DNA of 64,000 bases from Inia geoffrensis (lineage: Eukaryota; Chordata; Mammalia; Artiodactyla; Iniidae). The translations under genes were made by a program, and so were the position numbers. The notes below the pieces were generated by a model. That model worked only from the letters and a program-made list of their open reading frames with translations. It was not told where the DNA came from and made no database searches. Location of the stretch: the NCBI GenBank assembly GCA_036417435.1, contig CM070904.1, forward strand, positions 15,234,835 through 15,298,834. The letters run 5' to 3'. Below are positions 33,920-45,403 of this stretch, in pieces. How positions within the stretch are numbered: the stretch's first letter is position 1; each line of letters begins with the position of its first letter.

Positions 33920-33995
33920 TCTGTGTGTGTGTCTGTGTGTGTGTCTGTGCATGTCTGTGTGCATGTATGTGATATGTGTGTCCATATATGTATAT
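33917..33995. repeat. (TG)n-rich microsatellite next to the MITE
   Basis: 'tgtgtgtgtctgtgtgtg' and related words run directly from the MITE end. A shorter TG run lies at 33701-33722. Apparent Cys/Val-rich openings here are translations of the repeat. Confidence 0.9.
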
Positions 33996-34019
33996 GCATC
34001 CCCATATTTATGTAAAGGA

Positions 34020-35015
34020 GTTTTTTTTTACAGAGGTTTGACCTTACACAATTGTGGGAGCTGGTCTCTCTAAGATGTGTCTTTATATCTGATGCTGGAG
34101 CTTAAAATCGGCAGGGCAGGCAGCTGGGAAGGGAAGATGAAGGGTGTCAACTAAAAACTGTCACCATCTGCCTCTACAAGGATGAGGTCACTAGCCACTG
34201 CAGCTGCTGACCTTCAACACACCCTGAAAGGAGTTCAGGGCGGAGATCGGAAATGAGGCGCTCTGTGCTCTGGGAAAAACTGGCAGAACAGGACTTCAGA
34301 TAATCATATTCAGGAGAAGATTTTATGAACTCAATTTCTTGCATCTTCTCATATCTAGAAAAGCACTAAAATCATTAATGGAGACATCTGCTCCTCGTGA
34401 CTGGCAGCAACCTTCTGCCAAAATGTGCAATTGATTACACTTATCCCCCTTCACCTAAATCACATCTATACTGGCCTCCCCCCCACCTCTTTGGAGCAGT
34501 TTCTCAGAGCTATCTGAGAGGCTGTCTCCAGGGCTACAGTCCTCATTTTACCCCCAATAGAACTTAACTCACAACTCTCGCACTGTGCATCTTTTTCAGT
34601 CGACAAGAGCAATAAGGTGCATCTCACAAGTATAGCTAGTGCCCACAGGACAGACTAAAGCCCATGTCAGTTCCACTTTTAGTGCAGTCCTAGAGCGTGG
34701 GTGTCTCACAGAAGCCTGAGTCCTATACGACAGACCTAAACACCCACCTGCCCTGGAGTTTGGAAACTGAAAAAGGATTCAGGGGAAGGTTGCTGGTCCA
34801 ACTACCTCCATACCAGCGAGGCGAACCAGTAGGTCAGTGACAATGTGTGCAAGCTACAGAAGGGCTGCTCTGTCTGCCCTCTAAGTCTCCCACAAGAATC
34901 TCTCTCATGACCCACCTTAACCCAAAATACCTAAGAAAGAGAATTTCGAGAAATTCCCTGAGCCTAGCCAAGTTGAAACATTTTGAAGTCACCACAACCA
35001 TGTATAATCTTTGTG
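34020..35015. other. Low-copy DNA, nothing recognised
   Basis: No gene or nameable repeat in about 1 kb. The complementary openings at 34834-35082 and 34847-35074 are mirror images on opposite strands and have no motif. Confidence 0.45.
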
Positions 35016-35180
35016 GTCTCAAACAAGTGACAATTTTCCGAGCTGCAGTTTTTCCATTTGTAAAATGGCAATAAGATAGCAAAGCATTCTCCTGAGAATT
35101 AAATATAATTATATCTATTGAGTTCTCAGTACAGTGTCTGGCATAGAGTTAGTGCTCGATAAGTGGTATCTATTAAGATT
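35016..35180 (+). repeat. MIR SINE
   Basis: 'tttttccatttgtaaaatgg', 'gagaattaaatataatta' and 'tggcatagagttagtgctcg' give the MIR core and tail in order. Confidence 0.8.
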
Positions 35181-37327
35181 AATCTGTCTTCTTCCTCCTA
35201 TTTTCCTAGCTCGGTCGGTGGCTTTAAAATCTACCACTTCACCCAAGCTTGGGCTTGACTCCTAGTGGTGGATGAATTGGCTGAGATGTCATGAAGAGGT
35301 TCTGCCTTTGCCAAGCGACTTCTGGGAGGCCAGTCTATTTCCAAAGAGCTTGAGGGGTCCTCCGTGTGCCAGGGTCTTGCAGCTGCCCAGTCACCTGCCT
35401 GTCCATCCATGGCTGGCATGACATACCCTACCTGTTCTCAGCTTGGGCCTCTTACAGCCACATCTCTACCTTCTTCCCAGCTCCCCAGACCACAGACTCA
35501 GGCAAGGGCCTTCATGGTCCCCAGGACAACCTTGGGGACTGGGCTTCTTTCCAGGGCACACAGTGATGGCTCTGACTGGGACCGGCACCCCAGGAAGCCT
35601 CACCTGCGAGCAGACAGCCTGCATCTGGGTCCTTGGCCTGGAGCACAAAGACCCTAGGCTTTCTTTTTCCATCAGGGGAAACGCGGCTCTTCATGGCAGA
35701 AAAAGAAGTCCAAATCACCATAAAACCCTGGAGCTGGTATAAAACAGGAAGTTCTGGTCTTTCCCCAGGGCTCTCAGTTACCCAGGAAGTCTTAAGTTCC
35801 TTCCAGGAACTCGGACCATATTAAAAGTGAAAATTCAGACTTTTATGCTTTCCCTGCCTCCTAGAGAAATGAGGTCTTTTTTGTCAACATTGTTTAAATA
35901 AAATTAGAGCCTTTATTTTTTAATAATTCCTACTAGGACAGTGAATAAAAACTCAAGGAGCAATTAAAAAAAAAAAAAAAAAACAAGCTAGAAGTCAGCC
36001 TTGAACTCTACCCTCCCTTTGACTTCTCATATCCAATCAATTACAAAGCCCAGACCTTGCCAATAATCCCCAGGTTTAAGACTCAGTGTGTCTCCCTCCT
36101 TCTATCTTTACTGTCACCACATTAATTTAGAGCCTACTATGAAAGAAGAACAGGCAAATCCAACACGCCACTCCCCAGTTTACAGTTGACTCCTCTATTC
36201 TTTTCAAGGCTATATTCCTTTATATATCCCTAGGGGCTGGCTCTTCATGACCTAGACCCTGCCCCTCGTCCAGCCACGATACACAATAGGCTTATTATGT
36301 CACAGTCTCAGCATTGTTCTACATGTGACCTTCTTCTGTTTTTATTTGTTTTCACAGTAACCTACACCTGTATAAGAACTGACACTGACAACACCATGCC
36401 TATCTGTTGCTCATCACTACATCCTCAACCACACGTGACCACCCATAACAAGATTAGCTACATGATTCAACAACTATGCTAAGCCTCCCTGCTTACCCTA
36501 CTTCCACCCTCTGAGTTTTGAGGAACAGCTGGTCAGAGGGAGAGTCTGGAACTGCAGAAGAGACATGCACACTCAGAATTGTTGCCTCAAACTACCCAGT
36601 GTGAAGAGAGAAGAAGAGGTCAAATCCCTGATGCTTCCAGCCTTTGAAAAAAGTAGCTCCACTCAAGGAGAAATGTAGATCAGTGGGTGTCATCCATTAG
36701 TCAGGAACTCATTCCTCCTCCATGGGGCACAGCATGAGGCCAAGACTATCACGGTGGTACAGGGCTTTTGAACCATGGGGAGTGGTCTCTGGAGAAGGCT
36801 CAACTGATGGGCTTCATGTGGATAAATCCTCCGACATTTCATTCAAGCTTATGTGTGAACATATCTCTTTTGAAGGAAAGGGTCCAAAGCTTTCATCAGA
36901 TTCTCAAAAGGATTCCTCAGCCCAAAATATTGTAGAGCCACACTACATGGAAACATGAGTGACTGGAAAGGCGGTGGGCCCTAAGATATGCCCAGGAGTT
37001 AGGGGTGGGGGCAGGGAGGATGAAAGGCTAGAGACAGCTCTGCCTACTGAGGTTGCAGAAGACTGGATAAGGAGTGTGGCTGATGGCCAGCGTCTCGGGA
37101 ACTCATACCGCTTTCGCTTACCTCCACTAGTGTGCACAGTGCACAGCTCTGGGAAAGGATTATGGGCTGAATTTCCACCTTCATTATCCCCTCAGCTAGA
37201 CACTACGTGCAATGAACAACCTGCTCCACTGTACACAGTAGGCCTTGGAAGCTGCAGTTCACTTCCAACTTAACCGAAGAGAGGATGCATCTCCTCTTCC
37301 GGAGTGACACTGCCTGGAAAGTACTGC
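35181..37327. other. Low-copy DNA, no gene recognised
   Basis: About 2.1 kb. The stretch at 35364-35742 has overlapping openings in two forward and two reverse frames, which is typical of a GC-richer patch without stops rather than of a real exon. A plain A run lies at 35965-35983. Confidence 0.45.
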
Positions 37328-37338
37328 CAGTATCTTCT

Positions 37339-37643
37339 TTTTTTTTTTTTTAATTTATTTATTTGTTTATTGTTTTGGCTGTGTTGGGTCTTTGTTGGTG
37401 CATGCGGGCTTTCTCTAGTTGCAGCAAGCGGGGGCTACTCTTCGCTGTGGTGCATGGGCTTCTCATTGCTGTGGCTTCTCTTGCTGTGGAACAGGGGCTC
37501 TAGGCATGCGGGCTTCTCTTGCTGTGGAACAGGGGCTTAGTTGCTCCATGGCATGTGAGATCTTCCCAGACCAGGACTTGAACCCGTGTCCCCTGCATTG
37601 GCAGGCAGATTCTTAACCACTGTGCCACCAAGGAAGTCCCTGA
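37339..37643 (-). mobile_element. CHR-type SINE, long subfamily, antisense
   Basis: A T run is followed by the complement of repeated 'cgcatgcc...ctaga' units ('gcatgcgggctttctctagt'), then the complement of the tRNA-like head ending 'ccaaggaagtccc'. The flanks 'cagtatcttct' at 37328-37338 and 37644-37654 are an exact target-site duplication. The internal unit 'cttctcttgctgtggaacag' occurs twice. Confidence 0.92.
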
Positions 37644-37654
37644 CAGTATCTTCT

Positions 37655-38684
37655 GTCTCAGACCCTTCCATCTCAGATCCTCTGCATTCCTAATTATTTA
37701 TGCTCTGCCAAAGGCACCTCTTGTGCTATTGCTTTCTATGATAGAGGGCTCTTCTAGTGCATTTCACTGTGCCTGAATTCTTTACAAGGAGAAGGTATGT
37801 AATGCTTTGCTGTCCCCTGCCTCAGGGTGCCTAGTACGTCAGCAGATGTGTTCGTTGAGTGATTGTGGGGCACCTTCATCCAGCCACAACCCACCAGTGG
37901 GCATGCAAGACACAACCAGCAGACCACCCCTCCATGTTCTTCCATCAGCATCCCCTTAACTGGAGGAAACCCACACAGCTCTCCTCTTGCTTCCCATACC
38001 CCATGCTTCTCTCATTCCCAAAGCAATCACACCCTCAGTGGAGAGAAGGGGAGAGAGAAGGTGTGTTTTGAATGAAGGGATAAAAAGAAAGAAGGGGAGT
38101 TACTGAGGAAAGGGTGAAACAACAGTAGTAGTGACTGGGAAAGACCACCCTCCAAGGGGAAGAGTGGGTGGCCCAAGAACACCCCTGCACCTGGCTCCCT
38201 TTGGCACTCTGAATGTTCAACGTGCTGGGCACTGTGCTCCCTGCTCTGGATAAAATTCAGTCCTTGCCTTGTGGAGTTTTCTGTCTCAGCTCAGAGGTTA
38301 AGACATTTGTTCCAGATTATGAGGTTAGCAAGAGACAAGCCAGACTCGAGTCCTCGTCTTCTAATTCCTCGCTCTGTTTACTTTAAGCAACAGCCACTGT
38401 AGAACATGATCCAAAACCTAATCAATCACCACCACCCGTCCACAGCCTCAGGACCCACATCACCCAGTCAGGAGTGTGCCTTCTTTGTTTGAGGCCCAGA
38501 AGCTTGTCAGCTCCACCATTGTCCCAGATCCTTTGGTGGCCATGTTCATTGTCAACCCAGCATTCCAGGATCACGGATTGTGGTACCTGAGAGAATTCCT
38601 TGCTGAGGGAGCTTGGGTTCCTGTGATGCTTAGGGGACCTCTGTTAAACGCCCTGTCCCCACAGGAAGACAACCATAAAGACTT
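37655..38684. other. Low-copy DNA with a weak MIR-like piece
   Basis: No gene recognised. About 38290-38400 has a reverse-MIR feel ('agaggttaagacatttg', 'gactcgagtcctcgtc') but is too diverged to call firmly. Openings are short. Confidence 0.4.
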
Positions 38685-39090
38685 TTGCTAACACATATAT
38701 ATGGAATTTAAGAAAAAAAAAATGTTATGAAGAACCTAGGGTTAAGACAGGAATAAAGACACAAACCTACTGGAGAATGGACTTGAGGATATGGGGAGGG
38801 GGAGGGGTGAGCTGTGATAGGGCGAGGGCGGGGCATGGACATATATATACTAACAAACGTAAGGTAGATAGCTAGTGGGAAGCAGCCGCTTGGCACAGGG
38901 ATATCGGCTCGGTGCTTTGTGACCGCCTGGAGGGGTGGGATAGGGAGGGTGGGAGTGAGGGAGACACAAGAGGGAAGAGATATGCGAACGTGTGTATATG
39001 TATAACTGATTCATTTTGTTATAAAGTAGAAACTGACACACCATTGTAAAGCAATTATACCCCAATAAAGATGATTAAAAAAAAAAAAGA
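38685..39090 (+). mobile_element. L1 3' end, sense
   Basis: It runs from the ORF2 end ('ctaacacatatatatggaa') through a 3' UTR of the L1-B type ('gctagtgggaagcagccgc', G-rich block at 38932-38961) to 'ccaataaagatgatt' and an A run. The target-site duplication is weak ('aaagactttt' versus 'aaagaatttc'). Confidence 0.9.
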
Positions 39091-39455
39091 ATTTCATGAC
39101 TATTTCTCCAAGAAACAAAAGCATAGCATTTTTACAATTTGGGTACCAGGTTGAGGGTATGGTGACTCACAAGCATATTCAGACCCGGGATCCTTCCCTC
39201 CTTCACACTCGTGTCTGCAGAGCCTGAGCAGTGCCCTCTCTGGGTCATTCTGGGGTGGAACTGAGGCTCCACAGAGCTGCAGCTGGAGCCGCATCAGACC
39301 TGGGTTCCCCGCAGACGCAAGCAGCAGGAGCTGAAGGACTCCTCCTCTGAGTCTCACTGTGCCTATTTCCAACAGGAAGGGGTTCAGTGAGATCAGAGCC
39401 TAACAAACTGTTCTTTTAGTTTCAGAACCCTTTCTTCAAAAGAAAACAATGCCAA

Positions 39456-39648
39456 AGGGAGGGTGGGAGGGAGACGCAAGAGGGAAGAGATATGGGGATA
39501 TATGTACATGTTTAGGTGATTCACTTTGTTATAAAGCAGAAACTAACACACCATTGTAAAGCAATTAGACTCCAATAAAGATGTTTAAAAAAAAACTGAT
39601 TAGAAACAAATGGGTCCAAGATGGCGGAGGAAAAAAAAAAAAAAAAAA
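39456..39648 (+). mobile_element. Short L1 3' end with extra tag and double A tail
   Basis: About 135 bp of L1-B-type 3' UTR ends in a first A run (about 39587-39595). It is followed by about 35 bp, 'ctgattagaaacaaatggg' plus 'tccaagatggcggagg', and a second A run of about 20. The flanks 'aaaacaatgccaa' at 39443-39455 and 39647-39659 are an exact duplication, so L1 piece, tag and both A runs entered as one unit. The end of the tag resembles the first bases of an L1 5' UTR. Confidence 0.9.
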
Positions 39649-39659
39649 AACAATGCCAA

Positions 39660-40446
39660 GAAGGATAAACAAATACAGCAAATAGCAGAGGTCCACTGGT
39701 GGAAAGGATCCCCGCAGCTCCTAGGGAGGCCTGAAATTCTACCCTGCTCAGCCAGATAAGCCTTAAAGCAGCTCCAAGGGACCTCCCAGGCCCCACAGAA
39801 CAGAGCTTCAAGAACAGTGGGCTTAAATGATCCCTAGCAATCCTTGACATTTCTAAAGTCATATCATAAAGCCTCTACTATTAAATCTTGATTCTCACTT
39901 GGCTTTTATTAATTTGTTACCCATCTTCTTAACACCAGTGACAGAAATGGAGGACCACTTGTTCAGGAAGTGGTAGGAAACATCCTGCACCTCTCTCTTC
40001 CCTGCAGGATTTTAATCCAAAGGTGTTTGGTGTCCTCAATTACAACATACCTTTCCATGGTGCACACTACATCCAGCACGGGTCACATCACTGCCCTCTC
40101 CAAGTATGGCTTCTTTATATTGAATATGCCAGCTACCCTGCTATGGGTATCATTGGGCTCCCTGGATGTTAGCCTTGAATACGAGCCTCTTGAACCTTCT
40201 CAGTGCCTAGAGAAATGGTGGTTGAGCATCTTTCTCTGGCAGGAGTCGTGTTCTTTGTCTTAGTTTTCATGCTTGGTTTCTGAATGTGCCAGGTCATATT
40301 CTCTACATGCATGTCTGTGGTCACTAATCTCTCATACAACATGTCAAAAACTCTTACAGAAGTTTAATTCCTCATTTAAATTTGCCAAATATTTTTAAAT
40401 AGTGAGATGAGCTTGCTAAAACCAGTAATTTGTTCTCTAACAAGTA
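39660..40446. other. Low-copy DNA, nothing recognised
   Basis: No gene or nameable repeat. The 113-codon minus-strand opening (39521-39862) starts in unique DNA and runs into the adjacent L1 tail, with a poly-Phe segment from the A run, so it is an artefact. Confidence 0.45.
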
Positions 40447-40797
40447 ATGTTATAGACTGAATGTTTGCGTCTCCCCAAAATTCACGTGCTGAAACCCTAC
40501 ACTCTGAAGTGATGGTGTTAGGAGGTGGGGCCTTTGGGAAGTAACTGGGAATAAATGTAAGTCCTGAGGGTGAAGTCCTCATATCAGTCACAAGAGCACT
40601 TGCTTCCTTCTCCACTCTCTGCCATGTGATGACACAGCTGGAAGTCGGCGGTCTGCAGCCCAGAAAAGCCTGCCCCAGTATGTGACTGTGCTGGTGCCTG
40701 GTCTTGCACTTCTAGCCTCCAGAACTGAGAGAAATAAATGTCTATAAGCATCCCAGTCTATGATACACTGTTATGGTAGCCCCAACTAATTATCAAA
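40447..40797 (+). mobile_element. MaLR-like solo LTR
   Basis: It starts 'tgttatagactgaatgtttg', has 'aggaggtggggcctttggg' and 'gccatgtgatgacacagc', and ends 'cctccagaactgagagaaa' and 'tggtagccccaactaatta'. This is the classic order of the MST-like MaLR LTRs. It carries no coding content. Confidence 0.75.
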
Positions 40798-40984
40798 ACA
40801 AAATTCGGTATTCCCTGCTAGCCTCAAAAACACAAATACTTGTAAGAGTCAGAGAAGCTCAAAAAAACCAAAAAAAAACCCCAAAACAAAAACAGATGAT
40901 TGAGTCCCATACCTGTAAACTCGGTCAGTCAGTTGGGGCAGGCCCTGATGTCTATATTGTTAACAAGTTCCCCAGGTGATTGAT

Positions 40985-41990
40985 GCTGGGAGAGTAAAGT
41001 TCTGAAGATGTGGAATTTTCTCATTTGGAAGTCTCCTAGACTCTGCTGATTTTGATTGTATCTTTTCCCTGTAATAAACAGTAGCGATGAATATAATAGG
41101 TTCTGTGAGTTCTGTGAGTCTCTCTAGTGAAACAAACCTGAGATGGTTTTGGGAAATCTCTGAGTTTGCAGTTGATGTCAGAAGTGAGGGTGGTCTTATA
41201 ATTCAAAAAGACACATGCACCCCAATGTTCATTGCAGCACTATTTACAATAGCCTGGTCATGGAAGCAACCTAAATTCCCCTCAACAGACGAATGGATAA
41301 AGAAGATGTGGTACATATATACAATGGAATATTACTCAGTCAAAAAAGGAACGAAATTGGGTCTTTTGCAGAGACGTGGATGGATCTAGAGACTGTCATA
41401 ACAGAGTGAAGTAAGTCAGAAAGAGAAAAACAAATATCATATATTAACGCATATATGTGGAACCTAGAAAAATGGTACAGATGAACCGGTTTGCAGAGCA
41501 GAAATAGAGACACAGGTGTAGAGAACAAACGTATGGACACCAAGGGGGGAAAGTGGCGGGGGGTGGTGAGAGTGGGGGTGTGATGAATTGGGAGATTGGG
41601 ATTGACATGTATACACTGATGTGTATAAAATTGATGACTAGTAAGAACCTGCTGTATAAAAATAAATAAATAAAATAAAATTCAAAAATTAAAAAAAAAA
41701 AAGAAGTGAGCGTAGTCTTGTGAGGAATTTTCCTTCTAAATTTGTAGGTTGAATCTTTGCATTTGGGATCAGAAGTATTGGGCAGAGGACTGTGTCTATA
41801 ACCTTGCAGTTTGGCTAACTCCAGGTAGAAGGTATAAGGAAAACCATGCAAGCCCCAACTTAGTACTTCCATAGAGAAGGGGGACTCCTCACCCATCAAA
41901 GTCCCAGTCAGCTGGGTCTGTGAGAGTTCTCCAGCACTGACTGTGGGGCTTAGGGCTGGTACTAATGATAACACTACTGACAATGTCCGT
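40985..41990 (+). mobile_element. LTR/ERV-like repeat split by an L1
   Basis: 'cttttccctgtaataaacag' with 'gtgagttctgtgagtctc' at about 41060-41120 is an LTR-type polyadenylation region related to 44590-45284. The continuation 'gaagtgaggg' is cut at 41197 by L1 and resumes at 41702. The part 41720-41990 reads like adjoining internal ERV sequence with no surviving gene. The family is not assigned. Confidence 0.45.
41198..41701 (+). mobile_element. 5'-truncated L1 with target-site duplication
   Basis: The ORF2 C-terminus (MFIAALFTIAWSWKQPKFPSTDEWIKKMWYIYTMEYYSVKKG, 41228-41350) is followed by a 3' UTR of the L1-A type ('attgggattgacatgtatac', 'gaacctgctgtataaa') and an A tail. The flanks 'agaagtgagggtggtctt' (41180-41197) and 'agaagtgagcgtagtctt' (41702-41719) match at 16 of 18 bases. 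Confidence 0.95.
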
Positions 41991-42029
41991 TGAGATCATA
42001 AATACCTGCATTTGTACACTTGCCTTCAC

Positions 42030-42275
42030 AACACAGTTGTCATGTTATTAAAATATCACCTTGTGTTATTTAATCTTTTTTACTTCTCAGAAAATTCTTC
42101 TACCTGTGACCTCATTTTACCCTCACTATGTGCCTAAGAAAGAAGAGGCAGGCTTATTATACTGACTGTTCAGATGGGAGGCATAATGTGACTTGTGCAG
42201 GGTGACACCCCCCACAAGAGTGACAGCCAGCACTGGACCCAGCACTCTCAGCCCCGGGTTCCTTTGGAGATTCCA
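42030..42275 (-). repeat. MIR SINE, antisense
   Basis: 'gtgacctcattttaccctc', 'tgttcagatgggaggca' and 'gacagccagcactggaccc' follow reverse MIR order. Confidence 0.6.
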
Positions 42276-42499
42276 GCCAGCCAGGAAGAAAGTCTGAGAT
42301 TCCTCTCTCCATTTCTTTAAGACTGTCTATACCTCTTAGAAATACTGCAAAGAAGCTAAACATTGATAGAGCAAAAGCAAAATTAGCCAATGTCTGACCT
42401 AAGTCGTATTGGCAATAACTCTCCTGTATTCTCTGATGGCCCAGGAAGCCTCTCCATCTTTGTGGTGGACACTGTCAGTGCTCTGCCCAGATCACCTTG

Positions 42500-42895
42500 A
42501 GCTCCTTTTGTGTGCACACCTCCCCTGAGCTTCAGTGTGCTTCTCAAACAGCCTGTACTGTAGGGAACTATCCCAGGGAACAGAGCCATGTTGCACGAAT
42601 ACCCAGAAAGCTGGAAGCGTTCCCCGCCCTGGGGTAACCCGGAGTCAGTGACTGATGGGTGTGGTATATGAAAGCCCAGCGCTCCTGCCTCTGTTTGGAA
42701 GTCATAACACACTCCAGAGGTCTCCTGTGGGATCAGGATACAGCTGTCATGTGCAGAACTTTTCCTGAAACCATATTCTTACTTAATTCTTCCCTTTCCA
42801 GATTCTCCTGGGAGCACCTCTTTAACAAATTACTAATATACAAATGCTCATCTCAGGGTCTGCTTCTTGGGAACCCAACCCAAGACACTTGCTGA
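42500..42895 (+). mobile_element. Possible LTR-like repeat
   Basis: The end 'atgctcatctcagggtctgc' and 'ttgggaacccaacccaagac' is typical of old ERVL-type LTR ends ('gtctgcttctggggaaccc'). The 5' border is uncertain. Confidence 0.45.
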
Positions 42896-42999
42896 CTCCT
42901 GTCTGCCATAGAAAGACTCAGAATCTTGAGTCATTGGAATCAGGAGAGCACCCAAATTTGTCCCTGCAGGGAGAATATCACCAAATACTGAGGGGTCTG

Positions 43000-43136
43000 A
43001 TGGAAAAAGACCTCTGAACCCAATAGATTTGGGTGTGAAATGGGGGCTTAGACTCTTGCTAGCTATGTCACCTTAGGAAGATTACCAAACTTCTCTGAGA
43101 TTCAACTGTCCAATCTACAATTTGTGGGAACAGGGT
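43000..43136 (+). repeat. MIR SINE fragment
   Basis: 'agactcttgctagctatgtc', 'accttaggaagattacc' and 'ctctgagattcaactgtcc' match the MIR core. It is cut by the LTR that starts at about 43137. Confidence 0.7.
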
Positions 43137-43530
43137 AGTGTTATGAGCTGAACTGGGTCCCCTAAAATTCCTGTGTTGCAGTCCTAACCCCCGGTGCCTC
43201 AGAATGTGACTATATTTGGAAAGAGAGCCTGAAAAGAGGTAATTAAGGTAAAATGAGGTCATATGGGTGTACCCTAATCCAATATGACTGGTGTCCTTAT
43301 AAGAAGAGGAGATTAGGACACAGACACGCATACAGGCAGAAGACCACAGGAAGCCACAGGGAGACAGAGGCCATCTGCAAGCCAAGGAGAGACACCTCAG
43401 GGGACAAAAAATCCTGCCAACACCTTGGTCTTGGACTTCTAGCCTCCAGACTCTGAAGAAATGACTTTCTGTTGCTTAACCCACCCAGTCTGTGGCACTT
43501 TGTTATGGCAGCCCTAGCAAACTAATACAG
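43137..43530 (+). mobile_element. MaLR-like solo LTR
   Basis: It runs 'agtgttatgagctgaactgg', 'cctcagaatgtgactatatt', 'ccttataagaagaggagatt' and 'cttggacttctagcctcc', and ends 'ggcagccctagcaaactaat'. It is a closer match to the pattern than its relative at 7298-7685. Confidence 0.75.
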
Positions 43531-43724
43531 TTGGGAATAAAGATATCTCCCTGGCAGGTTCACTGGGAAGCTTCAGGAAGAACAATGTGTTGAAGAGTAT
43601 CTGGGAAAGTCGGGGCTGGTGCATAGTGAGAGCTCAGCAAATGGTATGAGCTCCCTCCCGACCCCTCCAATATGCTGTATTTCTCCTGCAGGATTTACCG
43701 CATATGAGTCTTATAATAGAGTGC

Positions 43725-43756
<32 letters not shown>

Positions 43757-43757
43757 A
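43725..43757. repeat. (GT)n microsatellite
   Basis: 'tatatgtgtgtgtgtgtgtg' and on, about 14 units. Confidence 0.97.
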
Positions 43758-43764
43758 TAAATTC

Positions 43765-43915
43765 CCTATACTAGAATGTAAGCTCCTTGAGGGCTGAGAT
43801 TGTCTTTTAAAGACTTTTTTAATCTTCATATCCACAGTGCCAAGCTCAGTACATACGTATCATATAAGAAATGCTTATGGAATGAATGGACGAGTGAGTG
43901 AATGAATGAAAACCT
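43765..43915 (+). repeat. L2 LINE 3' end
   Basis: 'aatgtaagctccttgagggc', 'tcatatccacagtgccaagc' and 'gagtgaatgaatgaa' give the full L2 terminal order. This is the best L2 end in the window. Confidence 0.85.
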
Positions 43916-44055
43916 CAACACTTTCACAAACAATAAAACTAAGGCTGGAGGAGTGATATGACTTGGCCAGGGACACCCAGCTAGTCAGTGACTGAGCCAG
44001 GGAAGAGTGTCCCAGGAATCCTGACTCCCTGCCCAGGGTGCTTCTTTCTCTTTGT
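43916..44055 (-). repeat. MIR SINE, antisense
   Basis: 'caataaaactaaggctgg', 'acttggccagggacaccc' and 'ctagtcagtgactgagcc' match reverse MIR. It abuts the L2 end. Confidence 0.75.
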
Positions 44056-44589
44056 CATCTCCTTCAGCACCGACAGTGGGACTGTTCAGAAATCAACTCC
44101 CTTGGCACACAGGAAGCGCTCTTACCCTCCTGTTCTCCCTTGCTCTGCTGAGGCTCAGAGTCACTTCTCCTCTGGTTTCTGCAAACACAGAGCCTCTCGT
44201 GGGTCTCCCTGAAGACAGCTAGACTAAGAGCAGGTCCAGTTCCTGCCCTTGGACAGCTCACAATCAAGCCAAAGAAGCCCATGTCATGCACACTGACAGC
44301 CACTGCAGTCATTCTGGCAAAACAGATATCCTGCTAGAATTCAGTGCCAGGCTGCATGGCCCTGGCTCCATCAATATGCTCTCTTACCCTCCCCTTAGGC
44401 CCAAGTCCTCGAGGTAGTGATGTTGGCAGGGGGAGGGTCTGGCACAGCAGCCAGTCAACTGAGAATCCTCATTTGGAAAATGATTCCTGGCACAGGGCTA
44501 GGGTGGAGGTTGCAGACTGGCAGCTTGAGCTCCAGATCATTTTTGAAGAGTTCTTATCACTTAGAGATACCTACTGAAGTCTTCCTGAT
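44056..44589. other. Low-copy DNA, nothing recognised
   Basis: No nameable repeat or gene. The 137-codon opening (44417-44830) runs from this stretch into the LTR-like repeat and has no domain. Confidence 0.45.
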
Positions 44590-45284
44590 GGAATACGATA
44601 TCTGGGATTTGTTTCAAAATAATTCAGGGCACGATGAGAAGTGGGTAGAGAGATACATGGTACATGGAGGTTTATTATATGATTTTCTTTTTGTGCCTAT
44701 ATGTTTGGGACGTTCCAAAATCAAAAGCTTAACATTTTTACTTAGTAATTGTGCAAGAGTTAACTCAGCAGGTCTGAAATTGGTATTCTTAGAAAGGCCC
44801 TTGACTGGCATCTGGGAACCTGGCTGGTAAACAGTTCCCTACGTGGATAGAAAACATTCCCCAACTGAGAAGAGTCACTCGCTATACCTAGACTGGGAAA
44901 CAACATGGTTTATGCTGGACACTTGCTTTCCCCCTGGAGTCTGGAATTTTAGTACGTGCTCAGCAGAGTGACCAGCTCCCAGTAAAAACTTGGGTGCCGC
45001 GTCCCTAATGGGCTTCCCTGCACAGGAGCATCACACACACACACATCACTGCCTTTTGGTGCTGGTGGAAGAGTGGGCTCCGTGTGACCCCTTCTGGGAG
45101 GGAGGAAGCAGAAGGAGGTCACTGGGTGCCACCTCTGTCTTTTCCCCTTGTGATCCATCTGCATCTCCTGCAACCTGACTGCAGTAAAACTTAGCTGTGA
45201 GCACGACTATCTGCTGAGTCCTGTGAGTCCCTCCAGTGAGTCTCCAAACACGGGGGTAGCCTTGGGGACCCCTGACACAGTTTA
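44590..45284 (+). mobile_element. LTR-like repeat (ERVL type, family not assigned)
   Basis: The late part reads 'agtaaaaacttgggtgccgc', 'aatgggcttccctgcacagg', then 'gagcacgactatctgctgag' and 'tcctgtgagtccctccag', and ends 'cttggggacccctgacaca'. This is an LTR-style 3' end, with the same final block as 41080-41130. No retroviral gene is attached. Confidence 0.55.
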
Positions 45285-45342
45285 TTTTATTTTATTAGTC
45301 TTTTTTAAACATTTTTATTGAAATATAATTGATTTATAATGT
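45285..45342 (-). mobile_element. Tiny antisense L1 3' tip
   Basis: 'catttttattgaaatataat' followed by 'tgatttataatgtt' is the complement of the L1 3' end type seen at 5300. It is only about 60 bp. It sits between the LTR end and a repeated segment. Confidence 0.65.
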
Positions 45343-45403
45343 TAATCTGAAACTGCTATACTTAGAAAGGCCCTTGACTAGCATCTGGGAACTTGGCTGT
45401 TTA
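45343..45403 (+). repeat. Second copy of a 60-bp segment from 44770-44828
   Basis: 'cttagaaaggcccttgact' and 'gcatctgggaac' plus 'tggctg' recur here, with few differences from 44793-44825. Confidence 0.85.
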
